Shown: positions 23,313-41,321 of the stretch, piece after piece | How the letters are laid out: every line of letters starts with the position of its first letter | How positions within the stretch are numbered: the stretch's first letter is position 1 | Assembly (NCBI RefSeq): GCF_051106095.1 | Contig: NC_135791.1 | Span: 5,528,501 to 5,592,500 of the forward strand | Origin: Pogona vitticeps | Taxonomy: Eukaryota > Chordata > Lepidosauria > Squamata > Agamidae | Reading direction: 5' to 3' | Length of the DNA stretch: 64,000 nt | Notes under the pieces: model-generated | What the model was told of the DNA's origin: nothing | Seen by the model: only the letters and a program-made list of their open reading frames with translations | The model's database searches: none | Made by a program: the position numbers and the translations under genes

Positions 23313-24143
23313 AGAAAGGCTATACCTTTATAGACCACTAAATAAATAAACAAACAAACCATACACTATGCATGCTTGGGTGGTCAAATCCCACTTTTTC
23401 AAAGTTACTCTTGGATTTCTATTTTGCGCCGACCACAACGGCTCCCTCCCTTTTTATTTGCACCGCACCGAGTAATCCCACTGCTATGCCATGGGTCTAC
23501 TCTTCAGGCAAGCGTGGGTTCGCGCCCAGGCATACCTGGAAGAAAAGAGGCCAGCCTTGCTTCTTGAAATCGAGGAGAACCTCAGGTGGCACAGAAGGTG
23601 GGGGGGGGGGAGAAAAAAGGGAAAGCCAAACGAACTCCCGCGCCCATGCATACCTGGAAAGGTGATTTCACTCGCCCGCCGGCCACCCCCAGAAAAGGGA
23701 AGGCAGAGGCGCCCAGCGGTTGCAGCAAACAAACCCAGCTGTGCTTCTGGGCACCACGAAGATCAGCCCCTTTCCTCGGGCAGGAGAATTTCCCGGCCGC
23801 CTCGGAGGGAAGGGGGGCTGCCCTCCCTGGAAGTCTCTGCGGCCAATAAACCCGGTTTCAAGGGGGAATCTTTTAAGGCATTTCAAGGCTCCCATCTCCA
23901 CCAACCTGCTGTTTTTAACAGCAGAGGAGCGGGGCCAGGAAGAAAAGGTGGCAACCTTCGGAGGCAGAAGAGCGATTTAAAAAAAAACAAAGAGATCCCA
24001 CAAAACTGACCTCTTTTTTTTTTTTTTTTTTGCATTGTTTTCTTATGGAAGGGTCATTTATCTCAAGCATCCCCCCCCCAAAAAAAATGCACCAATAAGA
24101 AACGGAAGATTAAATAGGAGAATCTCTTTCACACGGCTCTCCT

Positions 24144-24234
24144 ATGCATTCATTCATCCACTCATTCATTCACTCATTCATGCCTACGTGTGTGCATTCA
24201 TTCATTCATTCATTCACCCATCCATTCATTCCTA
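24144..24234. repeat. (ATTC)n imperfect tetranucleotide repeat
   Basis: Repeated CATT/ATTC units with interruptions, immediately 3' of GALE exon 1 on the minus strand. Confidence 0.9.
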
Positions 24235-24268
24235 TGCAAACCTACAGCCCACGAAGGCGGCCACTCAC

Positions 24269-24480
24269 CTCCCACCCTGCGAGCGCCTTCCGGGCAAGAT
24301 GGGCGCAATTCTGCGGCGCGGCCCCTTTAAGAAACGCTCGCCTTTCCCCGCCCCTTTCCTCTCTCTCGGCCCCGCCCCTCTCGCGGGGCGACACGTCAAC
24401 GCTTCCCCATGGAAACGCGGCCCTTTTTTTCCCCTCTTCGGCGCTCCGCCCCCTGGGTACGGAACGCTGCGAGGGCCATA
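24269..24480 (-). promoter_or_regulatory. GALE: GALE CpG promoter and predicted non-coding exon 1
   Basis: A GC-rich block lies upstream of the coding exons. On minus, GGGTGGGAG|GTGAGTGG gives a good splice donor at 24269/24268 that can join the acceptor at 17668. Nearby are an ETS-like site (GCCCGGAAGG on minus, 24286-24295), a YY1-like site (GCCCATCTTG, 24295-24304) and two GC boxes (CCCCGCCCC at 24346 and 24371). The transcription start is not visible from sequence. Confidence 0.6.
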
Positions 24481-24784
24481 AGGGTGTGAAGTCGAACAAC
24501 CGGGGCATTGTCCCCCAGAAAAGGACAATATTCAGGTATCTATATCTCAGACTATATAGAAATATAGTTTATTTCCACCACCCCTTGCGGGCACCAGGCT
24601 GAGGGGGAGCTCCAAGGATATTCTAGCCAGGGGAGAATGGCCTATCGAAAACGAAATGCAAATAGCTAGGTTTAAAATCGAACAAGGTGCCCTCTTTGGT
24701 GAACTATCCCATCACCAGATTTTTTTTTAATATTGAGATATAGTTTAGCCTTGCCTGCTTCTGCATGAGATTCACAAGTGTTAA

Positions 24785-24982
24785 CCTTGTGGACCGCGGT
24801 TACCAGCACCCCGCGGATGCTGAAAAACGCGGATGTAGGGAACACTGTACATTGCAGTCTCTGGCCCCCACTAGAGGCCAGTCCTGGTAAATACACCTTG
24901 GAAATACATATAAACATGCCTTTCGGGGGAGTGGGAGACTACTGAGTATTTTCAAAGTCCATCAGTGGATACTGATGCTTCG
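24785..24982. mobile_element. Pogo/Tigger-like MITE fragment, family 'CAGTAGGACCC'
   Basis: It shows the family's CCCGCGGATGCTGAAAAACG left part, CTAGAGGCCAGTCCTGGTAA, and the GTGGATACTGATGC right part. Both terminal repeats are worn. Confidence 0.65.
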
Positions 24983-24989
24983 GGGGGGG

Positions 24990-26290
24990 GGTGTTTCCTT
25001 ACTGTACTCACTGCTTTTGTCTATGAAACATCCTCTGCTTCACGTAACCCTGCTGGGAGTCTGGTATTCTTTGACAAGAGTCAGGAACCAGTTGGGGTGC
25101 ACAATCGCAATCACTGAGAACGACACGTCTCCCTTCAATTGTACCAGTCTGGGCAGCACATTCTGGTTACGCATGAATTATTACTTTTTAAATAAATAAA
25201 TAAAGATTTCAAGAATTAAATAAATATTCAGTAAATACTGTGCCCCTGGCCACTCAGAACTAAGGGTGTGAGTTCAGTGTGTTAAGGCGTCGAAATTCAG
25301 CCTCTATCAAGGGCTAAGTTTATTATAGCCACTGGCTATTAAAACCACGAACATATGCATATACATTACAATGCACAATAAAATGATATAACAATAGACA
25401 AGGTTGTACATCTGGTATGCTATGTAGACTCTAATCAGCTCTATATCCTATACCATTATCTCTAGTATTTCCTATTCTATCATTATTTAGCCAGATCAAG
25501 AGGTCATAAGGACTTTAAGGCTCGTTACACACAAAACTGTATGAAAAGGGTTGTCAAGGCTTTCCCGGAGTGAATGGCTGCCCCGTGGGGTTTTTAAAAT
25601 GGAATGTTGTTCCTTGTGTTTAATGTATTTTGGTGCTGCTTATGTGGGTTTTTTTTTATTGTATTGTATTCATTGTACTTTTAATATTGTATACTCATTG
25701 TTACTCACTTACATACCATTTTCTAATTGTTGGTCTCCCCTTTGAAGGAGAAAAATATTTTAAATAAATAAATAAACAGAACCGAGAGATGCTGCCTGTG
25801 ACAGCCTCCTCACACGTCACAAAGGAGGTGCCACGTCACTCTTACATACACACACTTTGTTCACGCTGCCACCAACCATTCCTTCATCTGAAACTCTTCA
25901 GGCAAATAAATGACTTTTAAAATAAAAACTTGTGTTTATTTAGAATAACAGAAGAAATGGTAAATCACTGTATCAACAAAATACTGTAATAAGGCAATCA
26001 ATATAAAGTATCACACACACACTCTCTTTCAGACCTTCTCTCAAAATATAGCACAGTACTACACGACAGGTATAAGCCCTAACTCCCTAAGTCCTTAACC
26101 AGACCCTAACCAAGTCCCTATCTTAGACCCTATCTTAGACCCTATCTGACTCACACCTCATTCACTCCCCCCTTAAATACCATGGCTCCACCCTCTGAAG
26201 TCCCACCTCCCGTCCTGCTATAGGCAGATAAACTCTAGCTACAGCAGTGACGGACAGATGACATCACCGCTACCGTCACACCGCCGTTCT
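24990..26290. other. Intergenic DNA between GALE exon 1 and the IFI27-like gene
   Basis: No gene seen. AT-rich with short LINE-tail-like (ATAAA)n pieces at 25188-25210 and 25760-25785, and a piece of the unclassified repeat seen at 52796 and 63148 (GGTTGTCAAGGCTTTCCCGG at 25550). About 26090-26150 has a short tandem CCTATCTTAGA-type repeat. Confidence 0.5.
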
Positions 26291-26296
26291 TGAAAT

Positions 26297-26302
26297 TTTA
26301 TT
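26297..26302 (-). terminator. Candidate poly(A) signal of the IFI27-like gene
   Basis: AATAAA on minus (TTTATT on plus), about 150 bp past the stop codon. Confidence 0.5.
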
Positions 26303-26454
26303 TGCTTTAAAACATATAAAACTTATAAATGCCAAGACATGTCCCCGGCTTCCTTTACTCTTCACAGGTTCACTCAGTAGAAAGAGCGACAACATACATC
26401 ACTTTGTTTTTGTGCGTTTTCTGTTCCAATAAGCAAATCTTTACTGCATCCTAT

Positions 26455-29400
26455 CTATCGATACCATTTGGCTTTCCACAGCCGAATCAATGGGCCGAGG
26501 GGCTTCTTGGAAGCCCCGATGCCTGCCCCGACACTGGCGGTCACAGCCGTCACGCCGGCTTTGGTACTTGTAGCAAGTCCAGCTGCACCTGTGAATAAAA
26601 AGAGGTAGTCAAGTCACTGTTCTCGTCACTTCCTGAAGCAGCGCGACAGGAACACATTTCACTCTCGCTTCCGCATGCGAAACGGATGCCACAACACCAA
26701 TATACTGGAAACAACCTTTTCTCTCCTTTTCAAAGAGAGAGAATGGTTGACAGCAGGCAGGAAAAGAGGGAGACCAAATACAAGACGGGTTGACTCCCTA
26801 AAGGAAGCCACAGTCTTGCGTTTGCAAGAGCTGAGCAAGACTGCTAAGGACAGGATGCTTCCAAGATCACTTATTCCTGGGCTCGCCATAAGACGGGGGT
26901 GACTCGAGGGCACAGAGCCACCACCACAATCTACACACCTACAAACAAAACTGAACAGGAAGACGTTGTGTTCGATTATGTCGGAGACACCAATACTGTG
27001 TCTACTGCAAGATTTGCTTCTGCCTTGAGCAGCTGCAGCTCCATGCCAGAGCACATGCTGTGCAACCACAAGGTCCTGGGTTCAAATCCCTGGCACCTCC
27101 AAGTCGAGGCAGGAAAGAATTCAGTCTGAAGCTCTGGGAAGCTGCTTGCCAGGTCGGCACTGACAATATGGGACTGACAACAGACCAATAGTTATATTCA
27201 ATGCGAGTCAGCTTCCTCAGTTCCCACAATCTATTCATACCTTTGAGGAAGGTACATGCCAGAGAACTCCTAACCTTTCCTACAGCTTTCTGTATAACGG
27301 CCGTCTTTTCCTTTCTCTTATCTCTCTCTCTTGTTCGTTCCATATTTTTGCTCAAAACAGAAAAAGGCCTCCCCAAAATCTTCCTAAGCAACTGGTTATT
27401 GGCTTCTGGTTTAGGACTAGGACGCAGGTTAGAGGTGTTAAGGTGTCCCAGACAGAGAGGTTGCAGGTCTTCCTGTCCAATCGGACTTTAGTCACACTGA
27501 CGACTTGGCTCAGATTTTTTCCCCAGTCACTCAAACTTGACTCCCTACTCGGAACCCTAAGCCTCCCTCCTTTTTTTCTGGGGGAAAAAAGCTTGTTTCT
27601 AATAAGGACTCGGGGCTTGGAACTCGGTCCCAAAGATCTGCCGACACCCCTGGTTCCAGAGCAACTGGGACGTTTCAGATTTCAGTTAATCTCTGGTTTC
27701 ATGGAGGAAAATAACTCTCCAGACTCGTTTTGAGGACTCGAGTTTAGCCAAACATCCGAACAAGAATCTCACCGCCGCTGTCCGGGAGAACCTTACCCAC
27801 AGATTGGAGCACCGCCACGGTGCTGCCAGCCGGCACTCCGCCGCCGGCAGCAACAGCTGAAGCTGACATCATCTTCGCAGCAAAAGATCCGGCTGCAATG
27901 CCTCCACTGGTGAAGCCCACAACCCCAAGGAGGGCTGGGATAGCACAGGCAGTGAGACCTGAGTATAAGAACCCCACACTTAAAAATCAGAAAGGGCAAC
28001 TGAAAAATCGGATTGACAAGACAAACGCTGCCTTCTTATCGCATGTATCCGGAAAGGAGATACGGTAGGACCGGCCTATCCATGGCAGGTTGGTGCCAAG
28101 CTCCCGGCAGATGCCGAAAAATGTGGAAGCATGAAACACTATATACATTGCATGGTCTCTGGCTCCCTCTACTATTCAGTTCGGATAAATACACTTTGGA
28201 ACCGTGTATAAATACTGTATGTAATTCTCAGGGGTTATTTAGTATTTTCAGGCAGCGGGTAAGTGAATAAGTGGATACTGATCCCGTGGATATAGGGTAT
28301 TGCCGTATTGTAACACCAGCATACAGAAGAGATAAATGTATGTGCAGGGGTTACTTTTCAGTGAATCACAATTGTTACTGAGTCAGCATTGGACAGGATT
28401 GACACAGAGGCTCCAAAATTCTGGCAGACCAATGATTTCTATTTTTTTGCCACTTCTCAAGTAAGGTTCCCCTTGCTTTTATAAGACATACAGGGCAGGA
28501 ATTTAGCCCCTTACCCTTCCCTTTTCTCCAGATAGACTAGGCAGCCTCTTTAAGCTATTTTAGTTTTAGTGCTGTACGGACACTTATTAGACCCGTTGTA
28601 TATCTGTAGCCTCTTTCTTTTTTAAATAATGAAAAGTAGTAGTACTATAGAAGTTTATATTTTTGGGAGACAGGGGAAATTTGGTGGTTGACGCCACCTG
28701 GCCCCAGCGGTTTAGTATGGAAGAAGGGAATTTTTAACACAGTGAAAACGGCAGAAGAGAATCACTGACTTCCTACAGCTGGACTTTAGTCCAGAAACTC
28801 AGCCACTCCTGCCAGGGATTGTAGATCAAGCCCCCCACGAAGACTAATCTGGTACACAAGATCAGATTCCCATACATTAGTCTGAACGCTTACCTATTCC
28901 TAGGGCTCCTCCAATCAGACCACCCTTGCCCATGTTAGCAAGTCTTCTCAAAGACTCTGAAAAAGAAGGATTGGCTTGTTTAAAAAAACTTGCAAAGCCC
29001 TTTTTTAAAATAAAACTTGCTTTCCTATAAATTGCTCTGAAGGAGGCCTAACAGGTAGCAAAGCATCATAGAAGCATCTTTTTCAACTCCAACTTTAAAA
29101 TTAACTTTTAGGGTTGTTTTTTTTTAAATAGTCCTCTCTCTTCATATTCTATTATAGTCAAAGTAAAAATACCAGCATAAAGTAGTAGCAATAGAAATAA
29201 TAGCAGACTGATTGATCGATGGATCGATTGATTTGAATGGTCAGTCCTTTTGCCAATGACAATATTCTGATATGATGTATAACAAATATCATGTTCCTGT
29301 TGGCCACATCCACTGGGCACCCTGCGCACTGCTGGAAGGCACTGGGTTTGCAAACATGTCCCCATAGTAGAGTTAATAAATCTATCAGATACGTTTTGCC

Positions 29401-29632
29401 CAAATACTGGGCAGAATCAAGAGCATCTGAGGCAGTCAGGATCAGGTCTTCCACAATCCTCCATCCTCCCCCCCCCAATTCCCCGCTTCCCCAGCCCCTC
29501 TGCCTCTTCCTCCCTCCGCCGACCCCCCACCCCACCTTTCCTGAGAAGAAGACGGGCCCCCCTCCTCCAGCCCCGCAGCCCCTTCCGGAGGGCGCCTCTG
29601 CCAAGGGCCGGCGTCTTGCCCGCCTCGTCCAT
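26455..29632 (-). CDS. IFI27/ISG12-family protein, four exons, between GALE and HMGCL
   Basis: Predicted member of the interferon alpha-inducible IFI27/IFI6 (ISG12) family: small, Gly/Ala-rich, hydrophobic proteins, several of them mitochondrial. Exons (minus): 29536-29632, 28894-28956, 27797-27958 and 26455-26588, total 456 bp, 151 residues, phases 1/1/1 fitting at every join. The third exon carries the family signature: [18 protein letters not shown], then [17 protein letters not shown] (about residues 68-108). Exon 4 continues [11 protein letters not shown] and ends basic, LWKAKWYR. Residues 1-40 are Arg/Lys-rich with few acids, like a mitochondrial presequence. The first exon is inferred: its ATG has a GCCATGG context and the donor is AAAG|GTGGGG. 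An alternative start is Met41 (NMGKGG). I see no clear ISRE. Which paralogue this is (IFI6, IFI27, IFI27L) cannot be settled here. Confidence 0.82.
26650..26935 (+). mobile_element. RTE/Bov-B-like LINE 3' fragment
   Basis: The plus frame reads [18 protein letters not shown] and [12 protein letters not shown], typical of the degenerate C-terminal tail of RTE-type LINE ORFs. It ends in a CA-rich, ACAAAC-containing stretch. It lies in the intron between exons 3 and 4 of the IFI27-like gene. Confidence 0.6.
26985..27235 (+). mobile_element. tRNA-derived SINE
   Basis: The B-box region GGTCCTGGGTTCAAATCCCT is followed by GGCACCTCCAAGT, a body, and an end resembling CAATGCGAGTCAGCTTCCTC. This matches the common squamate SINE layout. 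Confidence 0.7.
28063..28305. mobile_element. Complete pogo/Tigger-like MITE, family 'CAGTAGGACCC'
   Basis: 243 bp with terminal repeats CGGTAGGACCGGCCTATCC and GGATATAGGGTATTGCCG between TA dinucleotides. The best-preserved copy of the family. It lies in intron 2 of the IFI27-like gene. Confidence 0.78.
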
Positions 29633-29820
29633 GGCTCTCGCCTTCGGTGGCGGCTGACGAACCCGCCTTTGCTTCCCTCCCTTGGAATCCTGGGATTTGT
29701 AGTCCGGCGAGGCCTCTGCGCGACCCAGGCAGTTTCCACAAAAACCCATGAGAAAACGCCCAGGTTTTCCTGAGGTGCGGCCTCTAGGTTCGAGGGCTGC
29801 CATTTCGAATTTGTGGCGGG
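29633..29820 (-). promoter_or_regulatory. Putative promoter of the IFI27-like gene
   Basis: GC-rich sequence upstream of the predicted ATG, with a ZNF143-like motif on minus (GGACTACAAATCCCAGGATT, near 29685-29705). The region 29460-29640 is very G-rich on minus. I could not find a GAAANNGAAA-type interferon response element. Confidence 0.4.
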
Positions 29821-29837
29821 GTATTTACATTGGCGTC

Positions 29838-30022
29838 GTCATCATCATCATAAAATTGTGGAGCTGGAAGGGACTCTGTGGATCACGGAGCCCTGCCCCT
29901 GTCAAGGAGGCACAGCGGGGAATTGAACTCCCAAGTAAATAAACAAAGAACCAACCAAACAAACAAATAAACCTCTTCACAGCCAGAAACCTAAAGTACT
30001 GAGCTATCTATCAGTTCTAAAA
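29838..30022 (-). mobile_element. tRNA-head SINE with CR1-like tail
   Basis: On minus: TGATAGATAGCTCAGTACTT head, GGGAGTTCAATTCCC B box, GTGCCTCCTTGACAGG, then CCCTTCCAGCTCCACAATTT and a TGATGATGATGAC tail. Same design as 39068, 43028 and 53618. Confidence 0.7.
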
Positions 30023-32230
30023 TGAACAACCTGAAGTTTCCAAGTTTCTAGTCTTCAGTGAGTCTGTGGGCCTCAGGTGAAATTAAACCACGCGGCAACA
30101 CCTGAGGAGACCTGTTCCTTGGTCTACTGCATCCTTCCTCCATCGCACACCCCGGTGCAACATGCAGACAGGAAGGATGAACCTTCCACCCCATTTTCCA
30201 TGTTGTTCCCCCCCCCCCACATCCCCACCATGCTGGGTGCTTTTAGCATCTCATGAATAGGTGTCCAGAAGCTTGTGAATCACTGTGGCGGGACTCTGCA
30301 CACGCTTTGTGACCTCTGGGTTGGCCTATGTTGGCCGTCACCTCAACAGGGTTTTGGGAACTGTTTGTACAGCGTCCCCATGATCACAGTTCCCCTTTGG
30401 GGTTCTGAGCGGTCCTGGGAACCAGAGATTTAGCAAAACAGCTGCCTCTGGGACACAGTGACCCTTGCAGCTTCCCCAAGGGTGGTGGGTTCGTGAGTGA
30501 TGGAGGGCAAGTCACAAAAAGCAGAGCACCCTTGTTCTCCACGTCACACCCTCAGCCTACAAAGACAGAAGTTTTGATTCTTAGCCGTTCTAGATTGGTG
30601 TGGCGGAGGGGAGTCGTGCAAGAATGGAGCCGGGCAGGAGGTTTAAGATTTCCAGGGGACAAATGGGGTTGCCCCTTCAGCCCTGAACCCTTAAGTTCGG
30701 TCCCAGAACTGGGAAACGTCTGCATTTCTTTCAGTCTCTGCCTGGTTCAACGGCTGTGTATGTACGATTTTTAGCATCCTTACAGCCAGTTGCCAGAGAC
30801 AATTCTGCTCTTAATTTCCTGAATATCAGGAGGGGAAAAGCTTGGTGGAAGCTCCGCCGGAAGTTTGTTCCAAAGATTGGGGGGCCACCGCCAAAAAGGC
30901 CCAATTTTTTGTTGTCACCTTTTTTGGCCCTCCCTCAGCGTGGCTGCTTTTAGCAACCTGGTTTGAGAGACAGGGGTGAAACAGGTAGCTGATTTCTAAG
31001 AGATTGTGGGTTTTATAGGCGGTAACTAGCATCTCGAACTGAGCACGGAGACTCACGGAGCCAACAAAGATGAGCCAAGACAGGGGATACTAATACTGGC
31101 CTAGTTTTAAAAGTCTTGTTATAAAGGAAGATTGCAGAACTAATGTTTTGTATTTAGAAGACTGAAGTCTTCCTTTGGAGCCCATGCCAGACCTCAAGTT
31201 TTTTTTTTAATGCACAAAATTTATTTCTGACCAAAAAGCCCGCTCCTGTAGGCAATTTTAACCTTCCAAATGTTGTGGTAGTTCTCCAAGATCAGCCCAA
31301 TTCCCGAAATAAAACAGCCGAAGCATCTGTCTGTACATTTACTGTTACGATTCATTTCTAATGACCGTTTCAGCAGTTTCTGAGCCTGGTGAGGTATAGG
31401 GTTTAAGAACGTGATCCCCTATGCCCACTGACATTGTCTACCTGTGTAAGCATTGTCACCCCTTTTGCTACAGGGATAGTGTGGGGGAGATTAGGTAGGT
31501 CACCCACTAACAATATTGACTCCTTTCTTTGATCTGTTGCCTGCTAAGCAAATTTAGGGGGTCATCTCTCAGTGGCAGCTGTTTTGCTTCTCATGCGTTC
31601 CTTACCCTTGAAATTTTGCATTGATCCACACAGTTCTGGCGTGGGAGGAAGAAGTCACTTTATTCATTACACTTCTATTTTTTCGTCCAAGGAGTCCTTT
31701 CTCGCTGTTTGTCTCGGGCAGCGGTTCCAAAACTTTGCTGAGTCGTGGCCCCCTTTTATCATCGCCAAGTAGCCTCAGCAACTCCCCCACCCTCTTTGCA
31801 TAAAAAGACATTTTAATGGGGTAAACTGAACCCTTCTCAGAAAAGCGGAGGCGTCTTTCTCCCCCAAAGGGCGTCTTTCTCATACGCTAACTTCAATATT
31901 CCACTTTGAAAGGTCAAGGAAGAAATGATGTAATAAGGGCTACGACTCATATAAGGCGACCCACGAAACCCCAGAAAACAGTTTGTGACCCCCCCCCTGG
32001 GATGAGAAGGAACACAGAGAAGAAGGTAGAAGCTCTATCGTATATCTAAGAACGCTTCTGCCACAGGGAATCGGCAATGAGGAAAGTTTGTCCTCCGAAA
32101 ACGAATCTTCAGGAAGCCAAGAGTTTTGCTTAGAGGAGAATTCTGCCGTCTGCCAGCCATGCAAAAATATTTAGCGGTTGCTTTTTTCCCCCTTTCCAAT
32201 CTAGAGAGTGTTAAAACTGGTTTGTGTTTT
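30020..32230. other. Intergenic DNA between the IFI27-like gene and HMGCL
   Basis: No gene seen. About 30780-31060 resembles a decayed LINE 3' region (GGAAGTTTGTTCCAAAGATT then CACCGCCAAAAAGGCCC). The rest has short chance frames only. Confidence 0.5.
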
Positions 32231-32244
32231 TTTATTTTTTTATT
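32231..32244 (-). terminator. HMGCL: Candidate poly(A) signals of HMGCL
   Basis: Two AATAAA hexamers on minus (32231-32236 and 32239-32244), about 430 bp past the stop. Confidence 0.4.
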
Positions 32245-32667
32245 TTTGCAGCCTGGGAAACCCTGCCCCCCCCCCAATAAAAAGTAGGGAACCAAATACA
32301 AAAATCCGTCACTTTTCCTCATGACCCACCAAAACCTCCATAACTTAAATAAAAGAAAATTCCGGAGAAAGCCTCAGAGAACGCCGTTGCTGCAGCGACA
32401 GAACCGCGTTCGAGACTCCAGGCACAAGGAAGAGACGAAACCAGGAGTTAAGAACGGCTTGCTCAGGAATGACGTTGCTCCTTTGCGTTTCCAGTGAGAG
32501 AGAGAAAACAGTCGTTCTCAAGGCGGTTTCCGTCTTCTTGCTGGTTCACTCACGCGGCCGCCGACGAGTGCTTAGATGAAGCCAGGCAACCGAGTGCCAC
32601 CGGGGCAGATTCCTGATCGCCAGTGCAGTTCTGCTCCCGAGAAGTTCCATAAAGGCACGGATCCAAG

Positions 32668-39429
<6,762 letters not shown>

Positions 39430-39560
39430 CTCGAGCCCTGCTTCGGCTCGGGTCACATGACTTTGGAGGGCTTTGCCCCCGCCACGTGACCCGGGGTGGG
39501 CGGGGCTTCGGCGGCGGCGTGGGCTGGGAAGGGAGGGATGGCTGCCTGTCCCCCCCTCCC
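39430..39560 (-). promoter_or_regulatory. HMGCL: HMGCL CpG-rich promoter with two palindromic E-boxes
   Basis: GTCACATGAC at 39452-39461 and GCCACGTGAC at 39481-39490 are near-palindromic E-boxes of the USF/TFE type, 20-60 bp upstream of the ATG, followed by a GC box (GGGTGGGCGGGGC, 39495-39507). Binding itself is inference. Confidence 0.55.
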
Positions 39561-40654
39561 TCCCTGAGAGAGGTGGTGGGGAAGCCCCCGAGGCTCCTGC
39601 CCCTTCTTGGGGGGAAGCATCCTCGGGAGGAGGAGAATCCTGTGCCTTCGCAGCTTTTCTCGGCTCTCGGGCCTTTGGGGGGGAGGTCTTTGTGTCCCGA
39701 ACAAAGGGTGCCCCTGAGCATGTGCAGAATTCGTCCCTGAGAAACCTGGGTTGGGAAGGGCCCTGCCCTTAGAGATGTAAAATTTACATATATTTTTTTC
39801 AGGAGAAAAGAGGGAAGAAATGGAAATTTACTGAAGACTCTTCAGTAGAGATGTAAAGTTACAGAAACTCCCCTTTTCCTCCAGAAAAAAATATAGAATA
39901 ATATATATATATATTCTCTCTCTCTAAAAATCTGTCTGTCTGTCTTGTGCTTTTCCTGCCATCCTGCCAACCGGCTAAAAGTGATGGCAAAATTAAATCT
40001 GATGCCTGCACTTACATTGTGTTTGCACCAACGGGCAAAAAGATGACCTGTGTATCTATCAATTCTGTTAAATTTTAACTGTTAAGAAAGCTGACAAGGG
40101 AAAAATTGATTCATTTGAAATGTGGTGGCGGAGGGGAATTCAGACGGCTTCTTTACACAATAAAACCTTTCCTCTACATTGACAAGGGGCAGGAGAGACC
40201 TTTAAAGCACTCGGTGGCGACCATCCTTTCCAGTTACCCTTTTACCCTGTGACTTGTGTCCTCAAAACCAGCCACTTCCCCTTTATTCCCCTTCCCTCTC
40301 TCCCCATAATCTTTTCACCTACAAATCGACCAAGCTCTGAACTTTCATCCTCTATAATAGCAGGGGCTTCAGCAAGATCTGTTAAATTCAGCGGGACGTC
40401 CTATGAGTGGCTATGACTATCTCTTTATTGGCCTGCCTCCTTTTCTTTGTTCATCCTTAGTGTTGAAAATCCATCTCAGGTACAGAGGAAACTGCTTTAC
40501 CTGGTCACTATTGTTCTATCTGGTTTAGTATCGCCAACTCTGACTAAACAGTGGCTGTTCGAGATTTCAAGGATTCATTTCTACCTTTAATTGGAGATTC
40601 CCCTGGTAGTCTCCATCCAAGTACTAGCCAAGTCCAATCCCACTTATCAGATGA

Positions 40655-40945
40655 GAGCGAAATGACAGGGTAGCTCAAATACAAGTATTAATGGGCTCAA
40701 GCTACAACAAGCCAAATTTAGACTGAATATCAGGAAAAACTTCTTAACTGTTAGAGCAGTACGACAATGGAACCCATAACCTTGGGAGGTGGTGAGCGTT
40801 CCAACGCTGGAGGCATTCAAGAGAAAATTAAGCAACCCTCTGTGAGATCTACTTTGATTTGAATTCCTCCTGCCTTGAGCAGGGGGTTGGACTTGATGGC
40901 CTTCAAGGCCCCTTCCAACTCTATGATTCTATGAAATACCATCTC
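40655..40945 (+). mobile_element. CR1 LINE 3' end
   Basis: Characteristic CR1 tail order: TTTAGACTGAATATCAGGAA, AAAACTTCTTAACTGTTAGA, GGGGGTTGGACTTGATGGCC, CCCTTCCAACTCTATGATTC, TATGAAA. Truncated at its 5' end. Confidence 0.9.
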
Positions 40946-41185
40946 TTCAAAAACACTTTCTCTCCGTTTTCAAAGCCTTCAGACTCAGCCTTAGCTTCCC
41001 AGCTCTCAGCTCGCCCACAATGAAGTCTGCAACTGCAAGCTTGAGCATCAGTAGGACAAAGGAAGTATAATCAAACTTAGTAGGACTTCCTTCTGAGTAA
41101 TTATGCTTTGGCTTGGCCTATATGGACTGCAGACTGTCAGCTTTTCAGGGGACAGGGAACATGTACAGCAGTTTCCACTGTAGAG

Positions 41186-41321
41186 CAGTGGTTCCTAACC
41201 TTGGATTCTCAGATGTTCTTAGACTACAACTCCCAGAAGCCTTCACTCCTAGCTATGCTGGTCAGGATTTCTGGGAGTTGCAGTCCAAGGACATCTGGAG
41301 ACCCAAAGCCGTGAACCACTA
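41186..41321. mobile_element. Short palindromic hAT-type MITE with 8-bp target duplication
   Basis: CAGTGGTTCCTAACCTTGGA to CCGTGAACCACTA, with ACAACTCCCAGAAGCCTTCA inside. The flanks CTGTAGAG and TTGTAGAC match at 6 of 8 bases. Confidence 0.75.

Noticed and set aside
23491-24009. 172-codon plus-strand frame in GALE intron 1
   Set aside because: No family resemblance, low-complexity Lys/Arg/Pro content and no splice context.
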